Shown here one piece after another: positions 1 through 12,689 of a stretch of DNA of 64,000 bases. Both the position numbers and the translations under genes were made by a program. A model generated the notes under the pieces. It worked only from the letters and a program-made list of their open reading frames with translations, was not told the origin of the DNA and did no database searches. The stretch's first letter is position 1, and each line of letters opens with the position of its first letter. Source of the DNA: Coffea arabica (taxonomy: Eukaryota > Streptophyta > Magnoliopsida > Gentianales > Rubiaceae); contig NC_092323.1 of assembly GCF_036785885.1 (NCBI RefSeq), positions 9,308,501 to 9,372,500 on the forward strand. Reading direction: 5' to 3'.

Positions 1-1244
1 AAGCCAATAGTGGGAACATGGGAATATGTTATAGTTGTAGAGTACTGAAGCATGCGTAGGTAATTCCACTGTCACTTTGAGGCATTCTAATCACTGACAT
101 ACAATGAGAGTGAAATTTTTAATTTGAGAAATGGGTTCTCGTCTTGGTCTTTCTTGCGCCACCAAAAGTCCCACCAGGCCGCCTATTGCAAGGAGATTAT
201 CCTTTCCTGAAGCAATGGTAATGCTGGAGGAATATTCATTCTCTATCATCTCATTTTAGGTGCTTTTAAGTTATTACTCATCAACAAGTAATCTTCAGCG
301 ACTAACAACTTATAATCTTCATCCTTAGCTGTTTATACAGAATTGACTTGAAAACTGTCTTCCAAGTCGTTAATGGTAACAATTAAACTATTAACTATCA
401 AGCTTAATTTCCAAAAACTAAAAAAAAAAAAAGCAAATCACAGATATGGAAGGGAAGGTTAAATATATAACTGGACAAGGGCTATTCTGATTTTTTAAAA
501 ATCACAAATCATCTGATTAGGCCTTCGAATGAGTGTAAGTACGGTTAATGATTACCATTTTCACGACCATGTCTCCCTTTACTTCTTTGAGCCATATTAC
601 ATTACTCGACTAGAAAAAGGGTTCCTTTAGTTGGCTATAAAGTTAAGACTTTCACCCATTAGAACCCTGAGGGTAACTCACCATCTGCAGGGGTGAATTT
701 GAAATTTGGCTTTTAGGGTCTGGTAAGAGGGGCCATATCCTAAGAAAAACAAAAGAAAAAGGTAGTAAATCACAACGGAAAATCATAGAGAAGCAAGCTT
801 CATTCATTCTTTCATTCAGAAGCTCGACTTTTCTCTTCCTTCCAATCAATACTGCATATCATGTCATTCCTCATTCTTTTTTCTGTGAGTGAGCTTATGT
901 CCTTGCATTTATCAAGGTAGCTTTGATATATGCCTTTTCATCCAAGCAAACTTCCTCTGAAACCCTCTCTTTCTAGTCCCTCTTTTGTCCCTTCCTTTTT
1001 GTTATCCTATCGCTCTGTCAACTTCAGTCCTTCTCCCTCAGATATCTCGGATATCCTCTCTTTATCACCTCCATGTGCCTCTTCCTCCACCCCTTTTTAT
1101 ACTTGTCTTATTCTCACCATCTCATGCATTCCATTCTCACCAAATTTTCTCTCTCAGTCTGTTCTCTCTCACTCTCTCTCTGTGAGTCTGTTTTGCTGTT
1201 TTGTTTGCTTCTCTTTGTAACCTTTCTCTAGTTTCCAACCTATC
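1..1244 (+). promoter_or_regulatory. WUS upstream region and leader
   Basis: No convincing coding sequence was found in this stretch. The last 300 bases before the WUS start become strongly pyrimidine-rich, with CT-rich runs around 1140-1240, as in many plant 5' leaders. A TATA-like stretch (TTTTTATACTT) near 1094 would suit a transcription start around 1125, but this is only inferred. Only 1.2 kb of upstream sequence is visible, so distal WUS enhancers may lie outside the window. Confidence 0.4.
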
Positions 1245-2856
1245 ATGGAACCCCAACAACAACAGAACCATCAGCAGCAGCAACAACAAAACCAGCTGGT
1301 GCCAAATGAAGATGGGGGCTGTAGTAAAAACAGTTTCTTGTGCAGGCAAAGCAGTACCAGGTGGACTCCCACCACTGAACAAATAAGAATCTTGAAGGAT
1401 CTTTATTACAACAATGGAGTTAGGTCTCCAACTGCTGATCAGATTCAGAAAATCTCAGCTAAACTCAGGCAATACGGCAAGATTGAAGGCAAGAACGTCT
1501 TTTATTGGTTTCAAAACCATAAAGCTCGTGAGAGGCAGAAAAAACGCCTTACCACTGATATATCTGCTATGCAAAGAGGTGTTTGGAGATCTGATTATCA
1601 AGAATCCATCTGCAGTACCAAGTACCCTAACATCACTTCTGGTGATTTCTAAACCTCCCTTTTTTTCTGCCCTTCCTCCTGCATAAATTGAAATGTTACT
1701 ATATATTACTGTAACTAGTGTGTGTGTGTGTGCGTGTGTTCCTTTTTTCACATTTTAGCGTTTTCATATTCAAGATCTTTGAGGGTTTTCGGGGGAAACT
1801 TTTGGTTTCCTTACAGGTGCTCCCTCGTCATCAGCTTCTGTAGGTGGTCTGCATGCTGCTGGCCAGGTGGGAAATTATGGTTATGGATCTTTTGCAATGG
1901 AGAAAAGTTTCAGGGTTAGTCTACACATACAAAAGCTGAATTAAAGTTTAAAGCTTTGAAACTCTACAGCTTAATCCACTCAAGCAAAAGAGATCACAGT
2001 GTATTGTTTGAGCGTCTTACTTGTTATTTTGACATTAAAACCACATAAAGAGAAAAAAAAAAAGTGCAGATCAAATAGAGTAACGTGGATACTTAAAGAT
2101 CCTCTCTACTTAGTTAATCTAAGGAGTAGAAGAAATTTTAGATAGTTTGTACAAATTCCTAAGATAGTAAAGTAGCTGCAGAGAAGCCTGGCAAGTATTT
2201 TAATTCGGTGAAATTTTCCCGTGAGTTTTGATCCAGACAAGAGGCTAGCTTGTGCTCAAATAAATTAAGGCTGCACTTTCTCATGGAAATCAACTTATTT
2301 TAAGTGATAGGACCACTATTAGAGTCCAAAAATGCACTTTTAAAAAAGCGTACACTTTTAATAAGTAAGAAAAAGGTTATGTTGATGTTAATCACTTAAT
2401 TGGCGTCTTCATCAACATTAGGGGAACATTACTCAAATAATAAGTCTCGCTTTCTCGCTTATATATATATATATATATCTTGATTACACACAGGATTGCT
2501 CCATATCACCAAGTGGCAAAGCGAGTGGGTCTATGTTCCAAAACTTCTCTTGGGCTGGGGCCGGGGCTGGGGCTGAACCTTATCCTTCACCATACCAATT
2601 CCTGGAAAAGAAAACATGCTTTGTTGAAACATTGGATGATCAGGAGCAGGAAGAAGAACCGGTCCCAGAATTAGAAACTCTCCCTCTCTTCCCCATGCAC
2701 GGTGAAGACGTATCTGGCTTCTGCACCAATAAGCAGCAGGAACAAAACTGCTACTACACCGACTGGTACCAGCCCAATGGCAACGTGGGTTATTCTCGAA
2801 CTTCCCTTGAGCTAAGCCTCAACACCTACGGAGGCAGGTCGCAGAATTCCCCCTAA
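1245..2856 (+). CDS. WUS: WUSCHEL homeodomain transcription factor (3 exons)
   Basis: Exons are 1245-1641, 1817-1914 and 2494-2856. All introns are GT-AG, and the coding length of 858 bases gives 285 residues, close to Arabidopsis WUS. WUS maintains stem cells in the shoot apical meristem as a nuclear, mobile DNA-binding repressor/activator. The sequence shows a Gln-rich N-terminus (residues 4-17) and the homeodomain at about 38-101. The homeodomain has the WUS-specific YYNN insertion in the helix1-loop and the [18 protein letters not shown] recognition helix. An acidic stretch lies at about 213-226, the WUS box TLPLFPMH at 227-234 and the EAR-like SLELSLN at 269-275. Exon 2 encodes the [13 protein letters not shown] block, and splicing joins it in phase to DCSIS, a junction known from asterid WUS proteins. 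The YYNN insertion and the tail separate it from WOX1 to WOX7. Intron 2 holds an (AT)9 tract. The gene looks intact, and the start is the first ATG in frame. Confidence 0.96.
2461..2478. repeat. (AT)9 microsatellite in WUS intron 2
   Basis: Perfect AT dinucleotide run that ends 15 bases before the intron 2 acceptor (AG at 2492-2493), so its length could influence the branch-point/polypyrimidine region. Confidence 0.9.
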
Positions 2857-5800
2857 ATCTGTAGGATAGTCTCTACCTTTCTTCCCCTATTTCAATATAT
2901 ATGTTAAAATGTAGTTAGTACATATGCGATGCCCTCATGATCAGCTTCTGTGAGAATGCTTGAAACAGCTGAATGTCACTGGCAGCAGCCACTGATCAGT
3001 AATTGTACGTACGTCTTTCCATTCCAGAGAAAAGCTTCAAGATGCAGAATGCTAGTTGTTTTACATGACATATAGTAATTGATTTCTCATAGATTTTCCT
3101 AGCTAGTTTTCATTTACAAACCAGATTCATGATTCCCATAGTCTTATTCACCTTTCAGCCAAGCACCAAACAAGAAAATTAACTAGTACTAGCACTGTAC
3201 TTTGGACATACTCTACGTCAAGGTTCGTTCAATAAAGAATTATTAGTAGTCATCACTCCTCAGTCATCTATACTGTCAGCTTCTCAAAATGCCAATGAAA
3301 AAATTATATGTGGCGCAGCTTGTTGAGTAGCGCGTGGAGACCATAGATTTCACGACAGAGATTTACGAAGGGACCCACATGGGGATGAAGCTCTTGTGTG
3401 GGGTGGCTCTCCCTACTCTCTAGTTGGGGGAAGATTGAGCCGGTTGGAGGCTAGTCCCAGTTTGATCTGATCGCTGGCCTGTGGGTTCTGGACCGTGCAA
3501 AGATGCAACTAGCAGTAGTACTGTAACATAACAAGCAGCCACTTAGTGGTGCCATGATTAAAATTAGTAAGATTTTCCAATGATCATCATCAATGTCCTC
3601 GAAAATTACAAAAAAAAAAAAAAAAGGGTTCTTTACTTTGAGTGTGGAATTGGAACTGGAATGAAAGAGAGAGAGAGAGAGAGAGAGATACAAAAAAGAA
3701 GACAGAACAGAAAGAATGATTATACCTTTAGAACGAAAGAGGTGGGACACGGCAGGATTTTATATCCTTAACTTTTATTCGCGGCCGTTATATTTCGAAG
3801 AAGAAAAAAGGGCGCATGTATTTCGAACTCTGCACCCCAGCGGCCTTGCCCCTTCATCGTAAATATCACAAATTATTTGGATGTCTCCTCAAAGTCTGTC
3901 CCTGCTGCATTTTTGTCCTTCACAGAATTTTGCCCTCTTTTTTTTTTTTTTTTCCCTTTTCTTGGTTTAACTTTTCCTCTTGCAACTGAAGAGTATATAG
4001 TATATACATCTAAAATGCTGCAACATGTGCACAGAAATATATTAATCTTTTCAGCAAAAAGAAAATTTTGCCATGGGAGGATAAAGTATCATCTGTGACT
4101 TCAACTAGTGGTTTAATAAATAAAGAACATCTCAAGGGATGAAGCCCCGGTCCCAAAACCACTCTGTGTTGTAGATGATGCTATCAATTGGTAATTCACA
4201 CAAATGGGATTACAGCAATTGTGCATGTTGCATCACTTGAGCTACTTCCCTTTAATCACTCTGCGTGATATCCACATGTTTGAGTGGAGCAAGAATGACA
4301 ACACTGAAAACTGGAAAAAACTTCTTGCAATGCTAAGATGGATGAACAAAACTCTACTACTAGTCTACTACGTACTACTTAATATGAATGAGTTCCTAAT
4401 CCTTATTCAGGTTGATGAGAAAGTGATTCAGACTCGTGTAGTTCTTAGGTCTTACGGGTATCAAATGATTAGTTTTTGGCTGTTATTTCTGCTTTGTAAT
4501 GATACTACTATAATATATACAAATACTGCATCGCCATTTTATTATCTTTCAAAAGCGTCAAGAGGGAGGTCAAATTAATAATTATGAGTAAAACGCATCT
4601 TGAAAATCATAATAAAGACCACTATCAAGTTGCAGTTTTCACTCTGTAGAAAACTAATAAGCTCATGTTAGACTGATGGCTGGACAGACGGCCTTTGAAA
4701 TTGAGCTTCTACAGGCATATTTTCTACTTGCTCTATTCACTTTGTAGAAAAAATAATGATAAATATTAGAGTATATTGAATGACTTGGACATTCTGCTTC
4801 TACAGACTAGAAATTCAACTAGAAAATTACACACAGTTTCTCTGAAAGGAATTATCCCACAAACCAGTGTCGGTATGGCCCTGAAATTATTGAAAAGATC
4901 ATGGGCCTACCAGCGAGAAGACATATGCTGAACCGGAGCAGATATTTGTATTTTGTCTAAATTTAAACTCAGCACTCAAAAAGAGCCAATCTAAACTCTA
5001 CTGAAATAGATAGATATATATATATGAAGGGCCACATTTTACAAAAATCAAAATTTAGGAGGCAAGAAAGAATAGAATCGAAATTTTCCAATTCATTCTT
5101 TGCTTCTATTGTGAATTGTGATTCACTGTTCCAACCAGGAAGAAAATCGTGATGCAATTGACTCGAGACAAGCTAGTCATCCAAACAAGTTTTGGGAAAA
5201 CAGACAAAGTTAATCCAACTGACATTCGGATCATTGATGACATGTGGACCGTCCATATCAGTTATGTCATAGGTACGTAGAGACATTCACTCGAGAAGGG
5301 TGAGGTTTTATCGGGTATACTGTAGTGCTGGGTACACCAATTTTCTTGGCCCCCATTGCCTGGTGTGTTCAACAGCTTTGTAATTGTAAAGGTCACAATC
5401 AACAAGATTTTGGGCGGATGCTTTCCTCTATGAGGTTTGACAATTACTCCCACTTTTTGGCGTTCGAGAACCCTAATAACACATATAGGGCACGGGACCC
5501 CCCATCGATCGTCCCAAAGAGTGAGAACACCAGAGAGGAAACAATGGAGAAAGCTTCTTCCTGTTGCAAATGGATGCGTGGAGATTTAATCGTAGATCCA
5601 ATGCGATCTTCGGCACTTTTTGAGGCTTCAAGCACGTAATGTCCCTTATAGAAAAGTGAGGCAATGAGTGCATCATCACCTTTTATCCTTGCAAGGCTCC
5701 TTAGTTATCAAGTTGGTCACTTCTGTATATTGATTGATCCCAACATTCTGTGCAACGCTTTTGTTGCACTATTCTGTTAGTTTCACATGTCACTTAAGTA

Positions 5801-7118
5801 GCCAGCATTTTAACCCACGAGAGAGTTGAGACTACTCTCCAATCACCACTCTTACCAAACTCAAGTTGTATGTATCCTTCTCTGTCTTCTGTGTTTTTAA
5901 TGGTTAAAAGCAGGTCATGCAGACACTTGATATACCATCTACCTATAGAAGAAGAAGACCATGAAAATCAGCACAGAAAAAAAAAAAAAAAGGGCCAACT
6001 TTCGAAGAACTTGTTACAGAACTGAAAAACTTGAATATTTGACGTGAACATGCTCAACTACCATTTTCATCTTGGGAAATTTTAATGCTCAGACTGAATG
6101 CCAAATACTATTGGACCAAACTAAAGGTAACATAACATAGAAATAGAGAGAAGAAGAAAGTAAACGTTGTGATCGCCAGGAAGTTCATCTCTTACTTGGG
6201 TTTCAGTCAGTTTTCCTCTTACAAGACAAGAAGAATAATAAATTCAAAAATCAAACACTAGAATAACGAAATACATCGACTTTTTCTTCTTTTTTTTTTT
6301 TTCTTTTCATTTTGAATAATCACAGGCGGTAGCACACCAAGCAATATTACAAATCATCTGAACTGAACTAAAGGGTGCATCAAGGCAGAAGATCATTTAG
6401 AAAGCAAACAGTAGCAATGTTTAGGGGAACCATACATCTGCATCCCTCTTTATCAGGGCCAATAACTAGCAGTCAATGTTTGGACACGCAAAAGAGCTGT
6501 CTTTTAAGTACACCTTGCCATCTAAAGACGCTACTGGCTGCATAATTAAATCCCATCAGGAAATGAGAAGAGTATATTCTTACACCAAAAGACATTCAAA
6601 ATTAGGCAGATTAAAACGAACAAACAATAGCCCATATAACTAGTAGCACTTCTTTCTTTTTTCCATTTTTTACTAGTCTGAAAGGACAAATAGCTTTGTC
6701 ATTCTAGGCATCTGGAAAACACAATGAATGACAACGAGGAGGCTTCCCAAAGAGTTTGAAACAATATGATGTGATAGTTCACCTGATCTGCAAGTTGCAT
6801 TCATCAGAGGATGTGCTGAAACTGGGTCATATTAACCATTGACGATCAAGGAGCATCAGAATGAGGATAACTGATAAATTGCCTACAGAATAAAGGGCAT
6901 CCGACCAATGCATTACTCACTGATTCTATTTTGTCAGTTAGTGCTCCTGCACCAAAAAGTTAAAAGGAAAAAAAAAACAATAAAAACGAAAAAAAGGAAG
7001 AAGTCAACACATATGAAGGAACTCAACAAACTTTCTAACCGTGAAATCAATTGCTGCAGAGAAAGTTCATGTTTCAATTACCTGACTACAACATTTCAGG
7101 GAGGTACCAAGATACTTT
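2857..7118. other. Intergenic region between convergent WUS and S2L-type genes
   Basis: No gene could be supported here. It holds the 3' flanks of WUS and of the WD40 gene, a poly-A run near 3610, a (GA)n tract near 3665-3688, a T-run near 3940 and short TA repeats near 5010. Open frames in it (for example 4204-4578 and 5325-5639 on +) have no recognisable domains and no flanking exon structure. Confidence 0.5.
3664..3688. repeat. (GA)n microsatellite
   Basis: About twelve GA units, read directly. It lies in the convergent intergenic region. Confidence 0.85.
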
Positions 7119-10100
7119 CTACTTCCTTCCATAAGCTGCCAATTTGGATAAATCTGGGATCCAAAATGATAACTCTGAAGAACCTGTAGCAAACATCAGA
7201 CTTCCAGGAGCCCATTTTATGACTGGTGGTTCATCTTCAGTACTCATCCAACTGGCTACCTGGTACACATGAAACCATACACTTACAGATGGCCAAATAC
7301 AACCGGTTCAGTTATCCAGGGCTAACCACTTCAGCAAAGCATCTGAAAGGTAAGAGCTTATATACGACAACAACACCACACAAAAGAAGACACTGAAATT
7401 GAGGGAATCAACACAGGGTGCCTATTTTTCCTCAGTACATTCTTAAACTTTTAATTATTTTCCTGGTCAACAATGACGCAGAGACCATTCACAAATTAAG
7501 TCTTATCTTGCTCCCATATGACCATCTTTTCTAATCATATATCATAAATGAGCCAATATCATAATACTGCATCTTCTACATATGATCTTTGACTTTTGAG
7601 TAAATTCAAGTCAAAAACTGAAAACCTAAATTACAGGTATGACTGTGGCCAATTAAAAACAACTACGCCTACAAAAAGTTATTATGGTCTAAGGCATGAC
7701 AATGCCTATAATAATGCAATTACAGGTACGACTGTGCATCTAGTTTATGTGTATAAATACATAAGTATATATTTAAAAAGGGAAGAATAATAAGCTCTAA
7801 GTCATACTTCTTTGCCACTTCGAACACTCCAAACATAGACACTACCATCTCCAGAACCTGTCAAGTAATAGAAACCAAAGTCAAATCAGCTTCAAATGTA
7901 TGAACTCAAAAGAATGATTGTCACTCATCTTTATCATCATATACATTTCAGTTCTAACGTTCCCCAATCCCCATAACAGTGAAATAGATCCATAGCACCA
8001 AGTCACATGAAAATCACACTCCATATAAAATCTTTCCTTTACAATAGGTTTCAAACCTCAGGTCCTTAACATCTTCTCCTCATTGGATAAAAAAGGGTTA
8101 GAAAAATAGGCATCACAAGAATACTAATAAAAAATCAACTTTACACATGAAGTCATTTGGATTCCTCAGGAACTCCTGAGAAAGACATCAAGGAAGGAGG
8201 AGGTTAATGCCAAGTTTAACACCACCCCAGATTAATTCCTATAAGAATAGGTGAGGAAGAAACCCAATGACTTAAATACAATTTTATGACAAAGATCCTA
8301 GATTTATTTCATTGAAAAGGTGTATAAGCCCACTGGCAGGTAGGAAGATCATTGAAAGGCTTGAAAAAAATAATTATGCAATAGGCGTCAAAAGCACATA
8401 TTGGAATTTTAAAGAGGGCAATGTCAAATAAGTGATGTTTCATGATCCTCTTCTAAGATGATAATTGTTAGCATTACCTGAAACAACAAACATTCCCTCT
8501 GGGCTGAAAGATGCCTCTAATGTCGAACCACTTGAAACAGGCTTGACATTGTATGTAGATAGCTACAGCAAAAAGATGCAAGCATGTCAACAAGAAATAT
8601 TGTTTTCTTAAAGCAATAAAAGTTTATTTTTTATTATAGAACCATTAGGCAGATGTTGAAAGAGAATAACTCACAAGCGTTCCACGAAATGAATCAAGCA
8701 CATGAATATGACCTTCTAAAGTTGTCAAAAGCATCAGTCTTCCATCATTACTGAACTTCACAACATTAGCATCAGACATATCTCCCCCAACCGAAAATAT
8801 GTCAAAAGGGCCCTTCAAAATTAGTTACTGAAAGTTCAGCATTTTGTTGAAACTGCAAATTCACTATGCCACATTCAGATGTCATACACTCTCATACATC
8901 AACTACTGACCTTTTCATACTTGCGAGCATCAAACATTCTTATATATCCTCCATAAGCAATGGTAAAAACAAGACCTTGATCGTCATAAGCTGTAGCTGG
9001 TCTTCCCTGCACACGTAGAAGACCCTAAAAAACAATAGCAAATACACCAGTTAGAATCTTTAGAAAGCATAGAAACTACTTGAAAACGAAAAACAGATTG
9101 CCAAAGCCTATACCTGGCATTTCTCTGCTCTTTGGTCCCAAAGCAAAACAGTTCGGTCCAGAGATCCAGAGATAAAACACTCTTTCCGAGAGCACAAGCT
9201 AAGAGACACAACCCTGGGTTATCAGTAGAACAAAGTTACTTGCACTTCATAATGATATTTATGGCTTACATGGTAAGCAGAGAGAAATATCTCTAAGGTT
9301 CATTGGCAAAGTACCTATCATGATGACCCTTGAAATATCGCAAATACTTATTATCATGTAATGAAAGAAGCCGCAAAGATTCTGCAATCATCTAACAATT
9401 GTGTAAACAATCTTTATTTTCAGGCTTACACGCATACGGAAATGTTCTTCAACAATACTTACCATCCCACCCATTCTTTGAGGAGTATATGACAGTTGTC
9501 GGATGAGAAGTAAAGTTAACAAGATCAACCCCATACTTTTTGCTATTAATAGTCTTCAAACATCTGCAAATAACAATATAAGGCTTTTTAGCATGTTAAT
9601 TGATATGAGCAATGCCAGATAATAAGACGGAGGAGGACATGCAGGTGCCATCAGACATTATTGAACTACAAAGCTCCAACAACGAAAGTAAACACTAGTT
9701 GGTATAAAAGTTAAATCAATGATGGAGGGTCCACTAGCTGCTGGTCATGTCTGAATGTGATGGATATACCATGATATGCTACCAGTCATCTTTATAATGT
9801 CAATAATCTCAATGATCAATGATTAGCAGATTTAGCAAACTGCAGTACAAAAAACCATTGGAGAAAGCAAATAAGCTCCTTTCCAGTAGTTGAATGACAG
9901 TAAAGCATGTCCAATGGCATGCATTCTGCCATTTCTTGTGGATTTTTTTTTACACTTTTGTTACTTAAAGTTCGAGATGAGTTATTTATACAAGCAGCAC
10001 TCAAGCATGTGAGAACTGAGAATACATAAAACTCAACTCTGAGCTATATATTGTAAGTTCAGCTAAAGTTAAAGCAAATTTAGAACTTATCAGGTGGTTC

Positions 10101-11167
10101 ACGTTTTCCACATACCAATCAAGTGCTTTGGAGAACCACAGGGATAACCATTATACTTCAGAAATAAAAAGTAGTAGCACAGAAGCATGGATGAAGAAAA
10201 AGGCAAATTATTATCAAAACTTGTCAAATTTTAGACAAAAGTCGAAGCCAAATGCTTACGTTGCATTTGCCACATCATACAGCCGGATAGATTCATCATC
10301 GCTAGCAGTCACCAGATAAGGGGATGTCTTGTGGAAATCCATTGAACTTATTCTACCATTCTGTAGCCAGCAAAAAGCACCTCTCAGTAATTGTACTTAT
10401 GCTTACTCCATTTCACAACAATTAAAGGAGTAACCACTTAAACTCATACGGAATAAAACTACATCTTCGGCTTAATCTGCCGATTAAAGTAAAATTTCTG
10501 CGACTTATAAAATATACTCTGGACCTCAATCATAATTCATAAAATACTAATTCCTGAGTAGCAACAGATAATAATGCATTCAAATCATCATCTTAGAATC
10601 CAATGATCAGGCGATGTTGCACAAGCTTCAAGGAATCTTAAACTATCATACAGAGGAAAACCCACTCCTCTTCCAAGTACTATATTCTCACTATTATCAC
10701 CAGCATGTTAAGACTATGCTTGCGCTTTCTTCTATTTACATACTAAAATCAGAATACGAGAAGCCTATATAGATAAAACTTCAATTATTGCCACCAAACT
10801 TTAGCAATTCAAAAGCTAAGCTACTAATAATTTAAAGATAATGCAAAAAAAAAAAAAAAAAAAAAAAAACCAAACTAGGCAGTCAGAAAAAGGTAAATAA
10901 TTGTATTCCTAGTAACAAATTGAAAAATTAACGAGGAAAAAACCGTACATAGTCACGAAAAGCCATGCCAACTTCCATACTCTGTAGAATTTCTTCGGTG
11001 AGTTCCAGGGAAACCTTGACCTCTCTATCGGATTGTCCTCCTAAAATTTGGATAGAATGAAACTAAATTATATCATGAAAGCAACAACCAATCAAATTGA
11101 ACTAAGCATACGAAGATTTCCAAACTGCTAAACACTTGAATGCTCAATCGACAAAAGTACCAGCCAT
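7119..11167 (-). CDS. Swd2/WDR82-type WD40 subunit of COMPASS (S2L-like), 11 exons
   Basis: Eleven minus-strand exons join in frame: 11161-11167, 10949-11040, 10260-10360, 9463-9563, 9315-9381, 9114-9213, 8911-9024, 8675-8812, 8478-8562, 7808-7857 and 7119-7259. They total 996 bases, or 331 residues, with GT-AG introns. The protein reads as a WD40 propeller along its whole length: SMDFHKTSPYLVTASDDESI in exon 3, DESLRLLSLHDNKYLRYFKG in exon 5 and GSLDRTVLLWDQRAEKCQ in exon 6. It ends in a SSELSFWIPDLSKLAAY-type tail. These blocks match plant Swd2-like proteins (S2La/S2Lb), the homologues of yeast Swd2 and human WDR82. Those bind the Set1-class methyltransferase complex and promote H3K4 trimethylation in the nucleus. 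The first exon is only seven bases long (ATGGCTG). It was chosen because it splices in phase to the conserved LELTEEILQSM N-terminus. Nothing is broken. Which paralogue it is (S2La or S2Lb) is not decided; S2Lb fits slightly better. Confidence 0.93.
10843..10869. repeat. Poly-A tract in intron 2 of the WD40 gene
   Basis: A 27-base A run, seen directly (a poly-T run on the sense strand of the gene). It may mark an old retroposon tail or simple slippage. Confidence 0.7.
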
Positions 11168-11480
11168 CTTCTTCTTCGGGAACTTTGCGAATTTGAGGAT
11201 TTTCTTTACGAGCTTCAGAGAAATTTTTTTTTACCAACGTTTAATTAACCCGCCATATTGAGAAAGGCAAAATGATTTTTCTGCTGTGCAGCTGCAGGTC
11301 TTGTTCCAGGTCGACCCGAGATCAGTGGATTTGTGGGCCTGAGTGTTGAATGGTAATTTTTCAATTCGTTTGGGGTCTAGTTTAACATTTGGGCCAACGG
11401 CCCAAAGCATGAAGCTGCTGCAATTTTTTACGCAGGGATAATTGGGGATTAAATTACCCTCACCGCTCCATAGCTTTGTC

Positions 11481-11679
11481 ACAAGGCCCGTTTGGAAGGT
11501 GAGTTTTTTGAATATTTGTCTAAAATTTTATTGTAGTTTACTGTAGAAGTTTTTCAAAAAAAATTTTAAAGTGTGCTTTTTTTTTTTAATATTTTGAAGT
11601 GTATAGTTTAAAAACTTTGAAAATTTTTTTGAGGTTACTGTAACTAAAGTTTTTAAAAACTTTAGTAGACAAACAAGGC
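11481..11679. mobile_element. Short MITE-like element, GGCCCGTTTGG family
   Basis: The element is T/A-rich and begins GGCCCGTTTGGAAGG. Its right end reads as GCCTTGTTTGTC on the opposite strand. The inside is rich in TTTTTGAA, ACTGTAG and AAGTGTATAG blocks and is foldable. The sequence ACAAGGC occurs at both edges (11481-11487 and 11673-11679) and might be a target duplication of a hAT-type element. The terminus near 63262 belongs to the same family (GGGCCTGTTTGGAAG). The boundaries are tentative. Confidence 0.5.
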
Positions 11680-12689
11680 AAAAAACTTAGTGTACTTTCC
11701 ATATATTTTTTTTAATTGCAATATTTTCCCCTAATATTTCTTTAAGTTGGTTATGCTTTTGTAAATACAATGAGATTCCCTCTTCATAAAGATAAATGTA
11801 GAATTATGGGCTTTTGTTTTTCAGCTCATATCATCATTTATGAAAGATTTTCATACTCAGCATGAAACTTGGAGGGAATATTTTGTGATGTAAAACTAGA
11901 ATGGTATTAGTATGTAATAATGAAAAAATTTCAGGCGAGATCAGTCAATATCAATATCCCTCAATTCTAATAGTGGCATTTGAGGCTTGAGCCCCACGAG
12001 ATCCATACGGTAATTTAATTTGAAATCCTTCTTTTTTTTTTTCTTTTTACTGGTTGAAAAACTAAGTTCCTATGTCTATTATCCGGGGGAATTCTTGGTG
12101 GTCTCATATATTAATAGGTCTAATGATGTTCAAGTCTTTTTGTATGGACAATCCCTAATGAGATATAAAGTTCGTTGACAAAGAGGCCTTTGTTACTTGT
12201 TAGTTGCCAAAATGTCTTTACTTTCATGTTTGTACTTCATCTTTTCTAAATTGTGCATTTTGCTGCATCTAGTCTTCTTTCTTCTTTTTTTTTTAGGTAA
12301 AAAACGTTAACATTTGTTTCGATGCATTCAATAAGTAAAGAGACCATCTACTTAAGGGGCTAATTCTTATCTGATGGAAAAGGCACCTTTTAGGCGCATT
12401 CTTGTCTGATTGCTTTGTTGGAGGGCTTAGAGGCATCGCAGCCCACGCGTTTGCGCATTTGCTTATTGGCTCTTTTTCAATTGTCAAAGATGCCGATATG
12501 CATGTACAATAATTCTTGTGGTCTAACTATACCTTAATAAACCATTCAACTTTGATCCAATAACTGGAGAGAGTTTCTCAGAGCTCTCTCGTGCATTAAA
12601 TTGAGGATTCAAACCCCACATAATGAATCACAATAAAGCATTATGCTTATTTTGTTCAAAAAATTCAAAGAGTACAGCAGTGTATGGAA

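Noticed and set aside
3300..3500. Possible tRNA or structured RNA in a GC-richer patch
   Set aside because: No cloverleaf or box A/B spacing could be drawn.
5325..5639. 104-residue plus-strand frame in the WUS/WD40 intergenic region
   Set aside because: No recognisable family. Overlapping antisense frames are of equal length, so it is probably chance.
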